A stretch of 38,968 nucleotides of DNA from Clostridiales bacterium (GTDB lineage: Bacteria > Bacillota > Clostridia > Oscillospirales > UBA644): NCBI GenBank assembly GCA_003343705.1, contig QAKR01000028.1:1-38968 (forward strand), given 5' to 3'. Positions 25,209 to 33,861 of the stretch are shown here, one piece after another (within the stretch, counting starts at the first letter, position 1; each line of letters starts with the position of its first letter). The translations under genes were made by a program, and so were the position numbers. The notes beneath the pieces are model-generated. The model was given only the letters and a program-made list of their open reading frames with translations. It made no database searches and was not told where the DNA came from.

Positions 25209-26084
25209 TTATTTCCCTCTTTCTGCCATAAGAAGCTGTATCTCGTTTTCATTTATACCAACCATTGCTTCTCCGAGATTTTCTGAAAGGCTTGCAATCA
25301 TTTTTGCATTTGTAAAGTTAGTAACTGCTTTAACTATTGCATTTGCCCTTTTTTGCGGGTCACCTGATTTAAAAATCCCGGAACCTACAAAAACACCTTC
25401 AGCACCCAGTTGCATCATAAGTGCAGCATCTGCTGGCGATGCAATACCTCCTGCAGCAAAATTAACGACAGGCAATCGTTTGTTCTTGTGAACATAGTCA
25501 ATAAGTTCATATGAAACGCACAGCCTTTTTGCTTCATTGTAAAGCTCATCATCACACATTGCAGATATTTTTGCAATTTCTGTATTCATCATTCTCATAT
25601 GTCGTACTGCTTGGACAATGTCTCCTGTGCCGGGTTCTCCTTTTGTTCTTATCATTGATGCCCCTTCGGATATGCGTCTTAAAGCTTCGCCTAAATCTTT
25701 CGCTCCGCAAACAAATGGAACACTAAAATTCCTTTTGTTAATATGGAATGTATCATCTGCCGGGGTCAGAACCTCACTTTCATCTATATAATCAATTTCT
25801 ATAGCTTCAAGGATCTGCGCTTCGGCAAAGTGACCGATTCTGCATTTTGCCATAACAGGAATAGAAACTGCATTTTGTATTTCTTTTATCATTTTAGGAT
25901 CACTCATTCTTGCGACCCCTCCTGATGCACGTATATCAGCCGGAATCTTTTCTAATGCCATTACTGCACATGCCCCGGCAGATTCTGCTATTTTTGCTTG
26001 CTCCGGTGTTGTAACATCCATTATTACTCCACCCTTAAGCATCTGAGCTAATTCTTTATTTAAGGTATAGCGCTTGTTCTCCAT
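25209..26084 (-). CDS. pdxS: Pyridoxal 5'-phosphate synthase lyase subunit
   Basis: 291 residues, a TIM barrel condensing ribose 5-phosphate, glyceraldehyde 3-phosphate and ammonia to pyridoxal phosphate. D23 (VIMDVTT) and the Schiff-base lysine K80 (VPVMAKCRIGH) are present, as is the phosphate-binding FAAGGIASPADAAL. Length and motifs are normal; twelve PdxS and twelve PdxT form the complex. The GAGG site is eight bases before the ATG. First gene of pdxST, divergent from pdxR. Confidence 0.98.
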   Translation of the reverse strand: MENKRYTLNKELAQMLKGGVIMDVTTPEQAKIAESAGACAVMALEKIPADIRASGGVARMSDPKMIKEIQNAVSIPVMAKCRIGHFAEAQILEAIEIDYIDESEVLTPADDTFHINKRNFSVPFVCGAKDLGEALRRISEGASMIRTKGEPGTGDIVQAVRHMRMMNTEIAKISAMCDDELYNEAKRLCVSYELIDYVHKNKRLPVVNFAAGGIASPADAALMMQLGAEGVFVGSGIFKSGDPQKRANAIVKAVTNFTNAKMIASLSENLGEAMVGINENEIQLLMAERGK

Positions 26085-26137
26085 TTTAATTGCCTCACTT
26101 TTTTAATAATAAGCACTTTACAAATGCCGATAAATAT

Positions 26138-26195
26138 ATTATAATGATATTTGACCATAAATAAATGCCCAAAACAAATATAGTCACCATGGTCA
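26138..26195. promoter_or_regulatory. pdxS -10 box and probable PdxR operator
   Basis: On the minus strand a perfect TATAAT (26138-26143) has no good -35 box. Instead TGACCAT (26152-26158) overlaps the -35 zone, and its inverted copy ATGGTCA (26189-26195) lies 30 bases away beside the pdxR start. MocR-type PdxR activators bind such divergent repeats between pdxR and pdxST, so the weak -35 plus repeats fit activation of pdxST. Assignment to PdxR is inference from position. Confidence 0.6.
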
Positions 26196-26214
26196 GATTT
26201 AGGAGAATATACGA

Positions 26215-27612
26215 ATGTTGACATATTCATTTGCAAATATAGGGTCAGATAGTCTTTATATCCATCTTTATAAATGTATAAAAAATGATATAATAAACGG
26301 TGTTCTTTCTACCGGGGTTAAGTTGCCTTCCAAGCGTAGCTTTGCAAAAAATCTGGGTATAAGCACCATAACAGTGGAAACGGCATACGAGCAATTGCGT
26401 GCGGAAGGATACATTTATTCCATTCCGAAAAAAGGTTTTTTCATAGCGGATGTCACCGGTATAGCTTTAATAAAATCAAAACCTCAAACACAAACAGCCC
26501 ATTGTGTTGAAAATTATTCTCGATATGTATCGGATTTTATAAGTAATCTTACAAATCCGGACAATTTTCCGTTTTCTGTATGGGCGAGGCTTATGCGTGA
26601 AGTTATGGCTGAAAAGCAGGATGAACTTGTTAGACCTTCTCCATGTGGAGGGCTTAGAGAACTTCGCCTTGCCATATGCAGCCATTTAAGACAATTTAGA
26701 AGTATGTCAGTGGAACCGGATCAAGTGATTATAGGTGCAGGGACAGAATATCTTTACGGCTTATTAATACAGCTTCTCGGTCGTGAAAAAATTTATGCGG
26801 TTGAAAATCCCGGATATAAAAAAATATATCAAATTTATAAAAGTAACGGAGTCAACTGTTCTTATATTTCGCTTGATGATTTTGGTATAGATGTTCAAGA
26901 GTTGGAATTATCCAACGCTGAAATTGTACACATATCACCTTCACATCATTATCCTACCGGTAAAGTAACTCCTGTAAGTCGCCGTTATGAGTTGCTCGGG
27001 TGGGCTTCAAAGAGTAAAAATAGATATATAATAGAAGATGATTATGACTCGGAATTTCGGCTGACGGGTAAGCCTATCCCGACAATGCAAAGTATTGATG
27101 TTTCCGAAAAAGTTATTTATATGAATACTTTTACAAAAAGCCTTGCATCTACAATTCGTGTAAGTTATATGGTTCTACCTCCGCATCTTTTAGAAAAGTT
27201 TTATAAAGACCTCAGTTTTTATTCATGCACTGTATCTAATTTTGAGCAGTTTACTCTTGCACGGTTTATTAGCGGAGGATGGTTTGAAAAACATATAAAC
27301 CGCATGAGAAATTATTATAGAGGTGTTCGTGATACGTTGTTGGAACAAATAAAAACAAGCCCATTGTCCGAAAAGGTAAGTATCTCTGAAGAAGAGGCTG
27401 GACTTCACTTTTTAATGAAAGTAGATACAGACTGTAATGATGAAGAACTTATACGTCGTGCAGAAACAAATGGTATTCGGATTTCATGTCTTTCGCAGTA
27501 TTATTATTCGACTTGCAACATTGCACAGGAACACACTGTTATTATAAATTATTCAGGGCTTCATAGCGAAAACGCATGTCAGGCGATTAGACTTTTAAAT
27601 GAGATTATATAA
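26215..27612 (+). CDS. pdxR: PdxR, MocR/GntR-type regulator with aminotransferase-like domain
   Basis: 465 residues. Residues ~10-75 are a GntR winged helix (GVKLPSKRSFAKNLGISTITVETAYEQL, split by turns). Residues ~110-465 are a fold type I aminotransferase domain with the PLP lysine K308 (NTFTKSLAS) and PLP-contacting EDDYDSEFR. This architecture senses PLP and activates pdxST when vitamin B6 is scarce, repressing its own gene. The divergent position next to pdxST supports the specific PdxR assignment over other MocR proteins. AGGAG is nine bases before the ATG. Confidence 0.93.
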   Translation: MLTYSFANIGSDSLYIHLYKCIKNDIINGVLSTGVKLPSKRSFAKNLGISTITVETAYEQLRAEGYIYSIPKKGFFIADVTGIALIKSKPQTQTAHCVENYSRYVSDFISNLTNPDNFPFSVWARLMREVMAEKQDELVRPSPCGGLRELRLAICSHLRQFRSMSVEPDQVIIGAGTEYLYGLLIQLLGREKIYAVENPGYKKIYQIYKSNGVNCSYISLDDFGIDVQELELSNAEIVHISPSHHYPTGKVTPVSRRYELLGWASKSKNRYIIEDDYDSEFRLTGKPIPTMQSIDVSEKVIYMNTFTKSLASTIRVSYMVLPPHLLEKFYKDLSFYSCTVSNFEQFTLARFISGGWFEKHINRMRNYYRGVRDTLLEQIKTSPLSEKVSISEEEAGLHFLMKVDTDCNDEELIRRAETNGIRISCLSQYYYSTCNIAQEHTVIINYSGLHSENACQAIRLLNEII

Positions 27613-27652
27613 ATATAATCCGGATATTTACAAAAAGTTCATTATTACTTTC

Positions 27653-27681
27653 TTGACTTTATTACATTAAAGTGATAAAAT
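27653..27681 (+). promoter_or_regulatory. Promoter of the amino acid ABC transporter operon
   Basis: TTGACT (27653-27658), 17-base spacer, TAAAAT (27676-27681). Confidence 0.85.
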
Positions 27682-27692
27682 GTTAAAGTGAT
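27667..27692 (+). repeat. 10-bp direct repeat over the transporter promoter
   Basis: TTAAAGTGAT occurs twice, at 27667-27676 and 27683-27692, with a 16-base period, spanning the -10 box and the start of transcription. Its position suggests a repressor site; the factor is unknown. Confidence 0.5.
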
Positions 27693-27712
27693 TAAAATTG
27701 GAGGAGTTTATT

Positions 27713-28552
27713 ATGAAAAAAATTATTGCATTAACGCTTTCACTAATTCTTTGTCTTGCAGTTTTCACTGGCTGCAACAATACTAAACCTGCCCAGACTG
27801 ATAATGATCAAGCAAAAACAGATTGGAATTATCTTTCAAATAAAGGCGAACTTGTTATAGGTTATACTATATATGAACCTATGAATTACCTTGCAGCAGA
27901 CGGTTCTCTTACAGGGTTTGATACTGAATTTGCTAAAGCTGTATGTGAAAAACTCGGATTAAAAGCAAAATTTGTTGAAATTAACTGGGATACAAAAGAA
28001 GTTGAACTTAACGCTAAAAATATTGACTGTATCTGGAATGGTTTTACAGTAAACGATGAGAGAAAAGAGCAAGTCGATTTTTCACTTTCTTATCTTATAA
28101 ACAAACAGGTTATTGTTGTAAAGGCTTCAAATGCTGAAAAATACTCAACAATTGATAAAATGGCAGGTGCCAGCATAACTGCTGAAAAAGAGTCTGCCGG
28201 TCAAGCTGCGATTAAAGGAAACGCTGTTTTATCGAAAAATACTTTTACACCGGCAGAAAAGCAGACAGATGCCTTGCTTGAAATTAAATCAGGTACTACT
28301 GAAATAGGCGTTATCGATTATATCATGGCCCTTGCAACAATCGGTGAAGGTACAGACTATTCTGACCTTACAATTCTTGAAAACATTCAACTTACTCCTG
28401 AAGAATATGCTATTGGTTTTAGAAAAGACAGCCCAAAAACACTTGAAAAAATCAATGAAGCCATAAAAGCCCTTGCTGCTGACGGCACTCTTAAAACAAT
28501 AGCTTCAAAATATAATCTTGCAGATAAACTTGCAGAAGGACTTTCAAAATAA
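27713..28552 (+). CDS. Amino acid ABC transporter, substrate-binding lipoprotein (family 3)
   Basis: 279 residues from the ATG at 27713 (GGAGGAG six bases upstream; the in-frame TTG at 27698 lies within that site). Lipobox FTGC. The family 3 solute-binding fold is clear: GELVIGYTIYEPMNYL, LTGFDTEFAKAVCEKLG, then LNAKNIDCIWNGFTVNDERKEQVDFS (split by turns). Such proteins bind polar amino acids such as cystine, glutamine or arginine; the ligand is not readable. The stop overlaps the permease ATG by one base. Confidence 0.96.
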   Translation: MKKIIALTLSLILCLAVFTGCNNTKPAQTDNDQAKTDWNYLSNKGELVIGYTIYEPMNYLAADGSLTGFDTEFAKAVCEKLGLKAKFVEINWDTKEVELNAKNIDCIWNGFTVNDERKEQVDFSLSYLINKQVIVVKASNAEKYSTIDKMAGASITAEKESAGQAAIKGNAVLSKNTFTPAEKQTDALLEIKSGTTEIGVIDYIMALATIGEGTDYSDLTILENIQLTPEEYAIGFRKDSPKTLEKINEAIKALAADGTLKTIASKYNLADKLAEGLSK

Positions 28553-29196
28553 TGTCTTTTATAGATGTAACTCTTAATTTACTTAACGGCTTTGGGACGA
28601 CATGTCTTTTATTTGCATTAACTCTTGTAATGGCACTACCATTCGGATTGATTATATCTTTTGGTTCTATGTCAAGCTTTAAACCTTTAAAATGGCTAGT
28701 TCGTACACTTGTTTGGATGATTCGCGGAACACCTCTTATGCTTCAGGTAATCATAGTTTTTTATGTGCCGGGGCTTTTATTTGATATGCCGATGCAGTCC
28801 CGAATAACAGCTGTTTTAATAGCATTTGTTATAAATTATGCGGCGTATTTTTCAGAAATATACCGAGGCGGCATAGAGAGTGTAAACAGAGGTCAGTATG
28901 AAGCCGGGCAAGTTCTTGGTATGACAAAAACACAGGTGTTTTTTAAAGTTGTTTTATTGCAGATTGTAAAGCGTATTTTGCCTGCAATGTCTAATGAAGT
29001 TATAACACTTGTTAAAGATACCTCGCTGGCACGGGTTATTTTAGTATCAGAACTTATACATGTAGCCCAAACATATACTGCGAAAGGTCTTATATGGCCG
29101 CTGTTTTATTCAGGTGTGTTTTACTTGATTTTCTGCGGCATATTAACACTTTTGTTTGGGTTTATAGAAAAGAAGCTCAGTTATTTTAAAGGATAA
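28552..29196 (+). CDS. Amino acid ABC transporter permease (HisM/GlnP type)
   Basis: 214 residues with about five spans. The EAA loop that docks with the ATPase is YEAGQVLGMTKTQVFFKVVL. N-terminal FGTTCLLFALTLVMALPFG is typical of the polar amino acid permease family. It is coupled to the binding protein by TAATG. A 110-base gap without a gene or clear signal separates it from the ATPase gene. Confidence 0.96.
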   Translation: MSFIDVTLNLLNGFGTTCLLFALTLVMALPFGLIISFGSMSSFKPLKWLVRTLVWMIRGTPLMLQVIIVFYVPGLLFDMPMQSRITAVLIAFVINYAAYFSEIYRGGIESVNRGQYEAGQVLGMTKTQVFFKVVLLQIVKRILPAMSNEVITLVKDTSLARVILVSELIHVAQTYTAKGLIWPLFYSGVFYLIFCGILTLLFGFIEKKLSYFKG

Positions 29197-29306
29197 AAGT
29201 TTATAGAAAGGATCGCGGATACAATATGCGGAATTATATTAATTAATTTAAAATACTTACTTCCAATAATATTTTAAGTTGAATTCCCTTACCGCAAGGT
29301 GCAATT

Positions 29307-30089
29307 ATGCCTGTACTTAAAGTTGAAAACTTAAAAAAACGCTATGGTAAAACCGACGTTCTGAAAGATATAAGCTTTTCTCTCGAGCGAGGTGAGGTTC
29401 TTTCAATTATAGGTTCGTCCGGAAGCGGAAAAACAACGTTATTACGCTGTATAAACTTTTTAGAAACAGCAGAAAGCGGTAAAATTCATGTCAATGACAA
29501 ACTGATTTTTGATGCTGAATCACAAAAGAAGCTTACTTCTGCACAAAAACGTGAACGACAGCTTTCGTTCGGGCTTGTGTTCCAGTCTTTTAATCTTTTT
29601 CCCCAATATAACGTGCTTGAAAATGTTACTCTCGCACAGCGTTTAATGGCAAAAGATCTTCCTGACTATAAAACACGTAAAAAAGATATTCTTTTAGAAA
29701 TAAACTCACGTGCAATAGAGCTTATTGATCGTGTCGGGCTTTCCACAAAGATTTTAAACTACCCGTGGCAGCTTTCCGGGGGGCAACAGCAGCGTGTTGC
29801 AATAGCCCGTGCTTTGGCTCTTAATCCGGAAATACTTTGTTTCGACGAACCAACCTCGGCACTGGACCCGGAGCTTACCGGTGAGGTTTTAAAGGTTATT
29901 CGAGACCTGGCAAAAGAAGACATGACCATGATTATTGTTACACATGAAATGAAATTCGCAGCCGATGTTTCAAGTAGGGTATTGTTCATGGATGATGGTT
30001 TTATAGCAGAGCAGGGAAAACCCGAAATTATATTTTCAAACCCTCAAACAGAGCGGCTTAAAGCGTTTTTAAATATTTTTAATGATTAA
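29307..30089 (+). CDS. Amino acid ABC transporter ATP-binding protein (GlnQ/HisP type)
   Basis: 260 residues with Walker A GSSGSGKTT, Q-loop VFQSFNLFPQ, signature LSGGQQQRVAIARAL, Walker B ILCFDEPTSALDPE and H-loop VTHEM. A stretch rich in Lys/Arg and Asp (residues ~70-90 and ~115-130) is longer than in the shortest GlnQ proteins. AAGGTG is five bases before the ATG. A strong terminator follows, ending the three-gene operon. Confidence 0.97.
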   Translation: MPVLKVENLKKRYGKTDVLKDISFSLERGEVLSIIGSSGSGKTTLLRCINFLETAESGKIHVNDKLIFDAESQKKLTSAQKRERQLSFGLVFQSFNLFPQYNVLENVTLAQRLMAKDLPDYKTRKKDILLEINSRAIELIDRVGLSTKILNYPWQLSGGQQQRVAIARALALNPEILCFDEPTSALDPELTGEVLKVIRDLAKEDMTMIIVTHEMKFAADVSSRVLFMDDGFIAEQGKPEIIFSNPQTERLKAFLNIFND

Positions 30090-30091
30090 AG

Positions 30092-30129
30092 ATAAAACGG
30101 TTTAAATTGTAAAATTTAAACCGTTTTAT
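30092..30129 (+). terminator. Terminator of the amino acid transporter operon
   Basis: A perfect 17-bp stem (30092-30108 with 30113-30129), centre AAACGGTTTAAAT, loop GTAA, with a T-rich 3' arm. Confidence 0.85.
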
Positions 30130-30150
30130 ACTGTTATTATGCTTATTATG

Positions 30151-30179
30151 TTGACAATTTGGTCAGTATATGTTAAAAT
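30151..30179 (+). promoter_or_regulatory. Promoter of the EAL sensor protein gene
   Basis: TTGACA (30151-30156), 17-base spacer, TAAAAT (30174-30179), 39 bases before the ATG. Confidence 0.85.
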
Positions 30180-30217
30180 TTATATATATTTATAAATAAA
30201 TGTAAAATGGGGAAGTA

Positions 30218-33037
30218 ATGAAGAAAGCATTAGTTTATATTCTATTATCAGTTTTTATGTTAGCTATGTTGTTACCTTTTTCTGTTCTTGCTGAAGAAGG
30301 TAAAACAATTCGAGTAGGTTGGTTTTTATCTCCGGGCTATATGGAAAAAAGTTCTGATGGGGTATATAGCGGATATAATTTTGAATATTTAAATGAAATT
30401 TCCAAATATACAGGATGGAAATATCAATTTGTCGACGGAAATTTTAATGATCTTATGATTCTCCTTAAAAAAGGAGAAATTGATCTTTTAGGCAATGTAT
30501 TTTATAATAAAAACCGAGAACAAGAATTTTTATTTCCTGATTATAGTTCCGGTAGAGAGTATATGTCTTTATATGTACTAAATGAAAGCCTTATTACCGA
30601 AAATGATCATAATTCTTTTAATAATATTAAAATAGGCGTTTTAAGTGATGTTCATAAACAAAAAGTTGAACAATATGCTATTTCTAAAGAATTTAAATGT
30701 TCTATAACCCTATATGATGATACAGAAAAAATAAATAAAGCATTAAAGGAAAATGAAATAGATGCTGTAGCCTGTGCAAGCTATCAACAAGATGATTATA
30801 CACGAAGCGTAGCTCGTTTTTCTCCGTCATTATTATATTTTATAACAAATAGTGGAAATACAGAAATTATAAATGATCTTAATAACTCGCTTAGTCAAAT
30901 ATTAATTCAAAATCCATATTATAATAACGATCTTTCAAAAAAATATATAAATACTAATAAGACAAAATTTTATATGACATCTGCTGAAAAGGAATTTGTA
31001 AAAACACTGGGGCCTATTTCTGTTTCATATAACACAAACTGGGAACCTTTTGAAAGACAAAATCATAGTGGAGCTTTTGAAGGTGTTATTGCAGAAATTT
31101 ATAAGAAAATAGCAGAACTTACAGGTTTACAATTTAATTATATACCAAATACGGTAATGCCGGCTGACGATGCGGACATTATAGCATGTTTCGAACAAAA
31201 ATTTCACTCTGCCCAGCAAAGGAATTTTAGTCTGACAGAAAATTTTATTACAATTCCGATGGCTTTAATTTGTAAAAAAGGTGATACGCAGACAGACAAC
31301 AAGTTAGCTTTAGCTTCAATGACATATTCATCTAATGAAATTGATAAAATGGGTTATGAAATTATCAGGTATACTGATTTGGAGCAAAGCCTTGAAGCTG
31401 TTAAAAACGGTGAAGTAGGACAAGCATTGGTTAATACATATTCTGCTGAATATTACTTAGCAAAATCAGAAAATGAGGGACTTGGGCGTGTTACAATCCA
31501 AAATAGATGGTTAAGCTTATGTTCGGCAATTAATAACGATCTTGACCCTCGTGTTTATTCAATAATAAATAAAGCGATTATTTATTTATCATACTCTCAG
31601 ATAAATGATATTGTTATAAGTAGCGTATTTAATGAAACAAAAATTAATTTAAATAAGATAATAGAAAAGATGCCTACTGATGTAATAATTATTTCTTCTA
31701 TTATATTAATCTGTGCTATTGTTTTTTTAACTGTTTCCTTAATATTAAAAATAAAGTCGTCTTCTAAAATCAAAAAACTTTTATATTATGATAGTTTAAC
31801 AGGTGTTTTAACAAGGTATTCTTTTGAAAAGAAAGCTGCTAGTTTAATTAAAAATTCTGATAAGAACTGGTTTATTTTAGATTTTGATGTGTGTAGATTC
31901 AACCAATTCAACGCATTATTCGGTAAAAAAGCCGGAGATGAATTTTTGTTTAAGGTTGCTAAAAAGATAGAAAAAAACCTTACGGAAAACGAATTATGTG
32001 CAAGGCTGTATGCGGATCATTTTATCTGTCTTAAACGCTGTGAAAGCCTTGAAAAACTTATAACTGAAATTAAAGAATGCGGGAATATTTATATAAACTA
32101 TCCGGATAAAATGGTAATAACATTTAAATTCGGTATATATCAGATAACAGATAAAAAGATTGAAATTAGTAAAATGATCGATTTTACATGTGTTGCAAAG
32201 AATATGATAAAGTACAAAAGTGAAGAGGTTTACTGTATATATGATGAGGATTTAAATCGTAGATATTTAGAAGATGGAGAAATGTTAACTTCTTTCGAAA
32301 ATGCAATTATTAATGAAGAATTTAATATTGAATATCAGCCAAAGTATGACGCATTTACAAATGAAATCGTAGGCTCGGAAGCGCTTGTTAGATGGGAAAA
32401 ACCAGGTGCCGAGAGTATTCCTCCATCAAGATTTATATCTATTTTAGAAAACAGCGGTAAAATACGTGAGCTAGATCTATTCGTTTTAAAAACAGTTTGC
32501 CGATATCAAAAAACACTTATTGATGAAGGCATGACGTGTGTGCCTATTTCAATTAATTTTTCAGGATTGCATTTTTATAACCCCAATTTTGCTCAAAATA
32601 TTTGTAACATTGTAGCCGAATACAACATAGACAGAAATTTAATTGAAATTGAGTTTACCGAAACTGTAATGATTAAACATATACAAGTTGCTAAAGATGC
32701 TTTTAAAAATTTACGAAAGTTAGGTTTTAAAATAGCAATAGATGACTTTGGAAGTGGCTATTCATCACTTAACTCTTTGAAAGATATTCCTATTGATATT
32801 TTAAAACTTGATAGAGAATTTTTTAACGAAGGCGAAAATGGCGATAAAGCAGAGTTAATTGTTAAATATATAATCGAACTTGCAAATAACATGAATTTGA
32901 TAACTATTGCAGAAGGAATAGAAACAAAAGAACAATTGGATTTTGTTAAAAATTGCGGTTGCAAAGTAATACAAGGTTATTATTTTTCAAAATCTGTTCA
33001 CGGTGATGAATTTAAGTTAATGTTAAAAAATAAATAA
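30218..33037 (+). CDS. Membrane c-di-GMP phosphodiesterase: two SBP3 sensors, degenerate GGDEF, EAL
   Basis: 939 residues. Signal peptide 1-25; two extracellular family 3 solute-binding domains at ~28-250 and ~262-480 (KTIRVGWFLSPGYME and GPISVSYNTNWEPFERQ begin them); a membrane span at ~488-513; GGDEF-like domain ~520-690; EAL domain ~695-935. The GGDEF signature reads YADHF (598-602), so cyclase activity should be lost; it may bind GTP as an allosteric domain. The EAL site looks intact: SEALVRW (E721), IDDFGSGYSSL (D842, D843), AEGIE and QGYYFSK. It should degrade c-di-GMP in response to an external ligand. The adjacent transporter uses the same binding fold, suggesting a similar ligand. 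Monocistronic. Confidence 0.93.
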   Translation: MKKALVYILLSVFMLAMLLPFSVLAEEGKTIRVGWFLSPGYMEKSSDGVYSGYNFEYLNEISKYTGWKYQFVDGNFNDLMILLKKGEIDLLGNVFYNKNREQEFLFPDYSSGREYMSLYVLNESLITENDHNSFNNIKIGVLSDVHKQKVEQYAISKEFKCSITLYDDTEKINKALKENEIDAVACASYQQDDYTRSVARFSPSLLYFITNSGNTEIINDLNNSLSQILIQNPYYNNDLSKKYINTNKTKFYMTSAEKEFVKTLGPISVSYNTNWEPFERQNHSGAFEGVIAEIYKKIAELTGLQFNYIPNTVMPADDADIIACFEQKFHSAQQRNFSLTENFITIPMALICKKGDTQTDNKLALASMTYSSNEIDKMGYEIIRYTDLEQSLEAVKNGEVGQALVNTYSAEYYLAKSENEGLGRVTIQNRWLSLCSAINNDLDPRVYSIINKAIIYLSYSQINDIVISSVFNETKINLNKIIEKMPTDVIIISSIILICAIVFLTVSLILKIKSSSKIKKLLYYDSLTGVLTRYSFEKKAASLIKNSDKNWFILDFDVCRFNQFNALFGKKAGDEFLFKVAKKIEKNLTENELCARLYADHFICLKRCESLEKLITEIKECGNIYINYPDKMVITFKFGIYQITDKKIEISKMIDFTCVAKNMIKYKSEEVYCIYDEDLNRRYLEDGEMLTSFENAIINEEFNIEYQPKYDAFTNEIVGSEALVRWEKPGAESIPPSRFISILENSGKIRELDLFVLKTVCRYQKTLIDEGMTCVPISINFSGLHFYNPNFAQNICNIVAEYNIDRNLIEIEFTETVMIKHIQVAKDAFKNLRKLGFKIAIDDFGSGYSSLNSLKDIPIDILKLDREFFNEGENGDKAELIVKYIIELANNMNLITIAEGIETKEQLDFVKNCGCKVIQGYYFSKSVHGDEFKLMLKNK

Positions 33038-33064
33038 AAAAACGACCATAATGGTCGTTTTTTT
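33036..33064. terminator. Bidirectional terminator
   Basis: CGACCA (33043-33048) and TGGTCG (33052-33057) with A and T tracts on both sides form the shared end of the EAL gene and the convergent XRE gene. Confidence 0.9.
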
Positions 33065-33070
33065 ATTTGT

Positions 33071-33274
33071 CTATTTAGTCCTCAATAAATCATCAATAGA
33101 TATTCCAAAAATATCACAAAGCTCAGGTAATAGTAAAATATCCGGCATTGTTAAGCCTTTCTCCCACTTTGAGACAGCTTGAGGCGTTAGCCCTAACTTT
33201 TGGCCCAGCTGTTCTTGAGTGAGCTTTTTAGCCTTTCGAAATTTATGTATCTTTTCGTTTACCGTTTCTGTCAT
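33071..33274 (-). CDS. Small XRE-family transcription regulator
   Basis: 67 residues from the ATG at 33274 (GAGG seven bases upstream). Almost the whole protein is one Cro/C1-type helix-turn-helix: IHKFRKAKKLTQEQLGQKLG, then LTPQAVSKWEKGLTMPD, then LCDIFGISIDDLL. No extra sensory domain. It starts 22 bases after a membrane protein gene, with which it shares a transcript; such pairs are often a regulator and its membrane partner. Confidence 0.93.
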   Translation of the reverse strand: MTETVNEKIHKFRKAKKLTQEQLGQKLGLTPQAVSKWEKGLTMPDILLLPELCDIFGISIDDLLRTK

Positions 33275-33296
33275 TTTTCTACCTCTGTTAATCTTG

Positions 33297-33803
33297 TTAT
33301 AATGAGTTATCCTCATTTAATTCCCTGTATTTCTTATTACCAGAAAAAAATCCTAAAATTGATATCGTAAACATAGCAGTACTTAATAAAAGAAGTATTA
33401 AAGGTATCCCCATTGTCGGTAAAAGTAGATTTACTGATGACGGAATAAAGTAGAATACTACAAACAGCTCATAAAAAAACTGAGGAAACCAGACTGCCCC
33501 TATTGTTAAAATATATATAATTGCAGGGGAAATAGCCCCGATTGCACTTTCTACAATAAATTCTTTAACATCGGGTTTGCCGGGAACAGCGTTATTGTAG
33601 CATATATATTCAAATATCTTATAAGCTCCTACTAAATAAATGATAAGAAAAAACACTATAAATATTATTGCGGATATAGGGAATCCTATAAATCTTATTG
33701 CGTAAAAAAATAAAGCTGGCAAAACAAATGATAGACCTTGTGCTAAAAAAAACCAGACATTGTAAACAGCAATATATTTTAATATCTGTTTTATGTCTAA
33801 CAT
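33297..33803 (-). CDS. Multi-span membrane protein, unknown
   Basis: 168 residues, about four hydrophobic segments (residues ~15-60, ~85-105, ~108-125, ~130-152) with few charged residues and a hydrophilic C-terminal tail. I do not recognise a family. AAAGG is nine bases before the ATG. It is co-oriented with the flotillin operon upstream and the XRE gene downstream. No promoter is visible in the 58 bases before it other than a large hairpin, so it may depend on read-through. Confidence 0.75.
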   Translation of the reverse strand: MLDIKQILKYIAVYNVWFFLAQGLSFVLPALFFYAIRFIGFPISAIIFIVFFLIIYLVGAYKIFEYICYNNAVPGKPDVKEFIVESAIGAISPAIIYILTIGAVWFPQFFYELFVVFYFIPSSVNLLLPTMGIPLILLLLSTAMFTISILGFFSGNKKYRELNEDNSL

Positions 33804-33826
33804 AAAATCAACCTTTCAAGGGTTAT

Positions 33827-33853
33827 GCGGCAGAGAGCAGATCTCTCTGCCGC
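33827..33853 (-). terminator. GC-rich hairpin after the flotillin gene
   Basis: A perfect 11-bp stem: GCGGCAGAGAG (33827-33837) and CTCTCTGCCGC (33843-33853), loop of five. On the minus strand no T-run follows (CATAACCC), so it may be a partial terminator or a processing/stability element between the flotillin operon and the membrane protein/XRE pair. Confidence 0.55.
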
Positions 33854-33861
33854 ACTGATTT

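Noticed and set aside
28552..30089. ABC transporter as a vitamin B6 importer because of the neighbouring pdx genes
   Set aside because: The binding protein, permease and ATPase are all of the polar amino acid family, the operon has its own promoter and repeats, and the PdxR-type half-site is absent from it.
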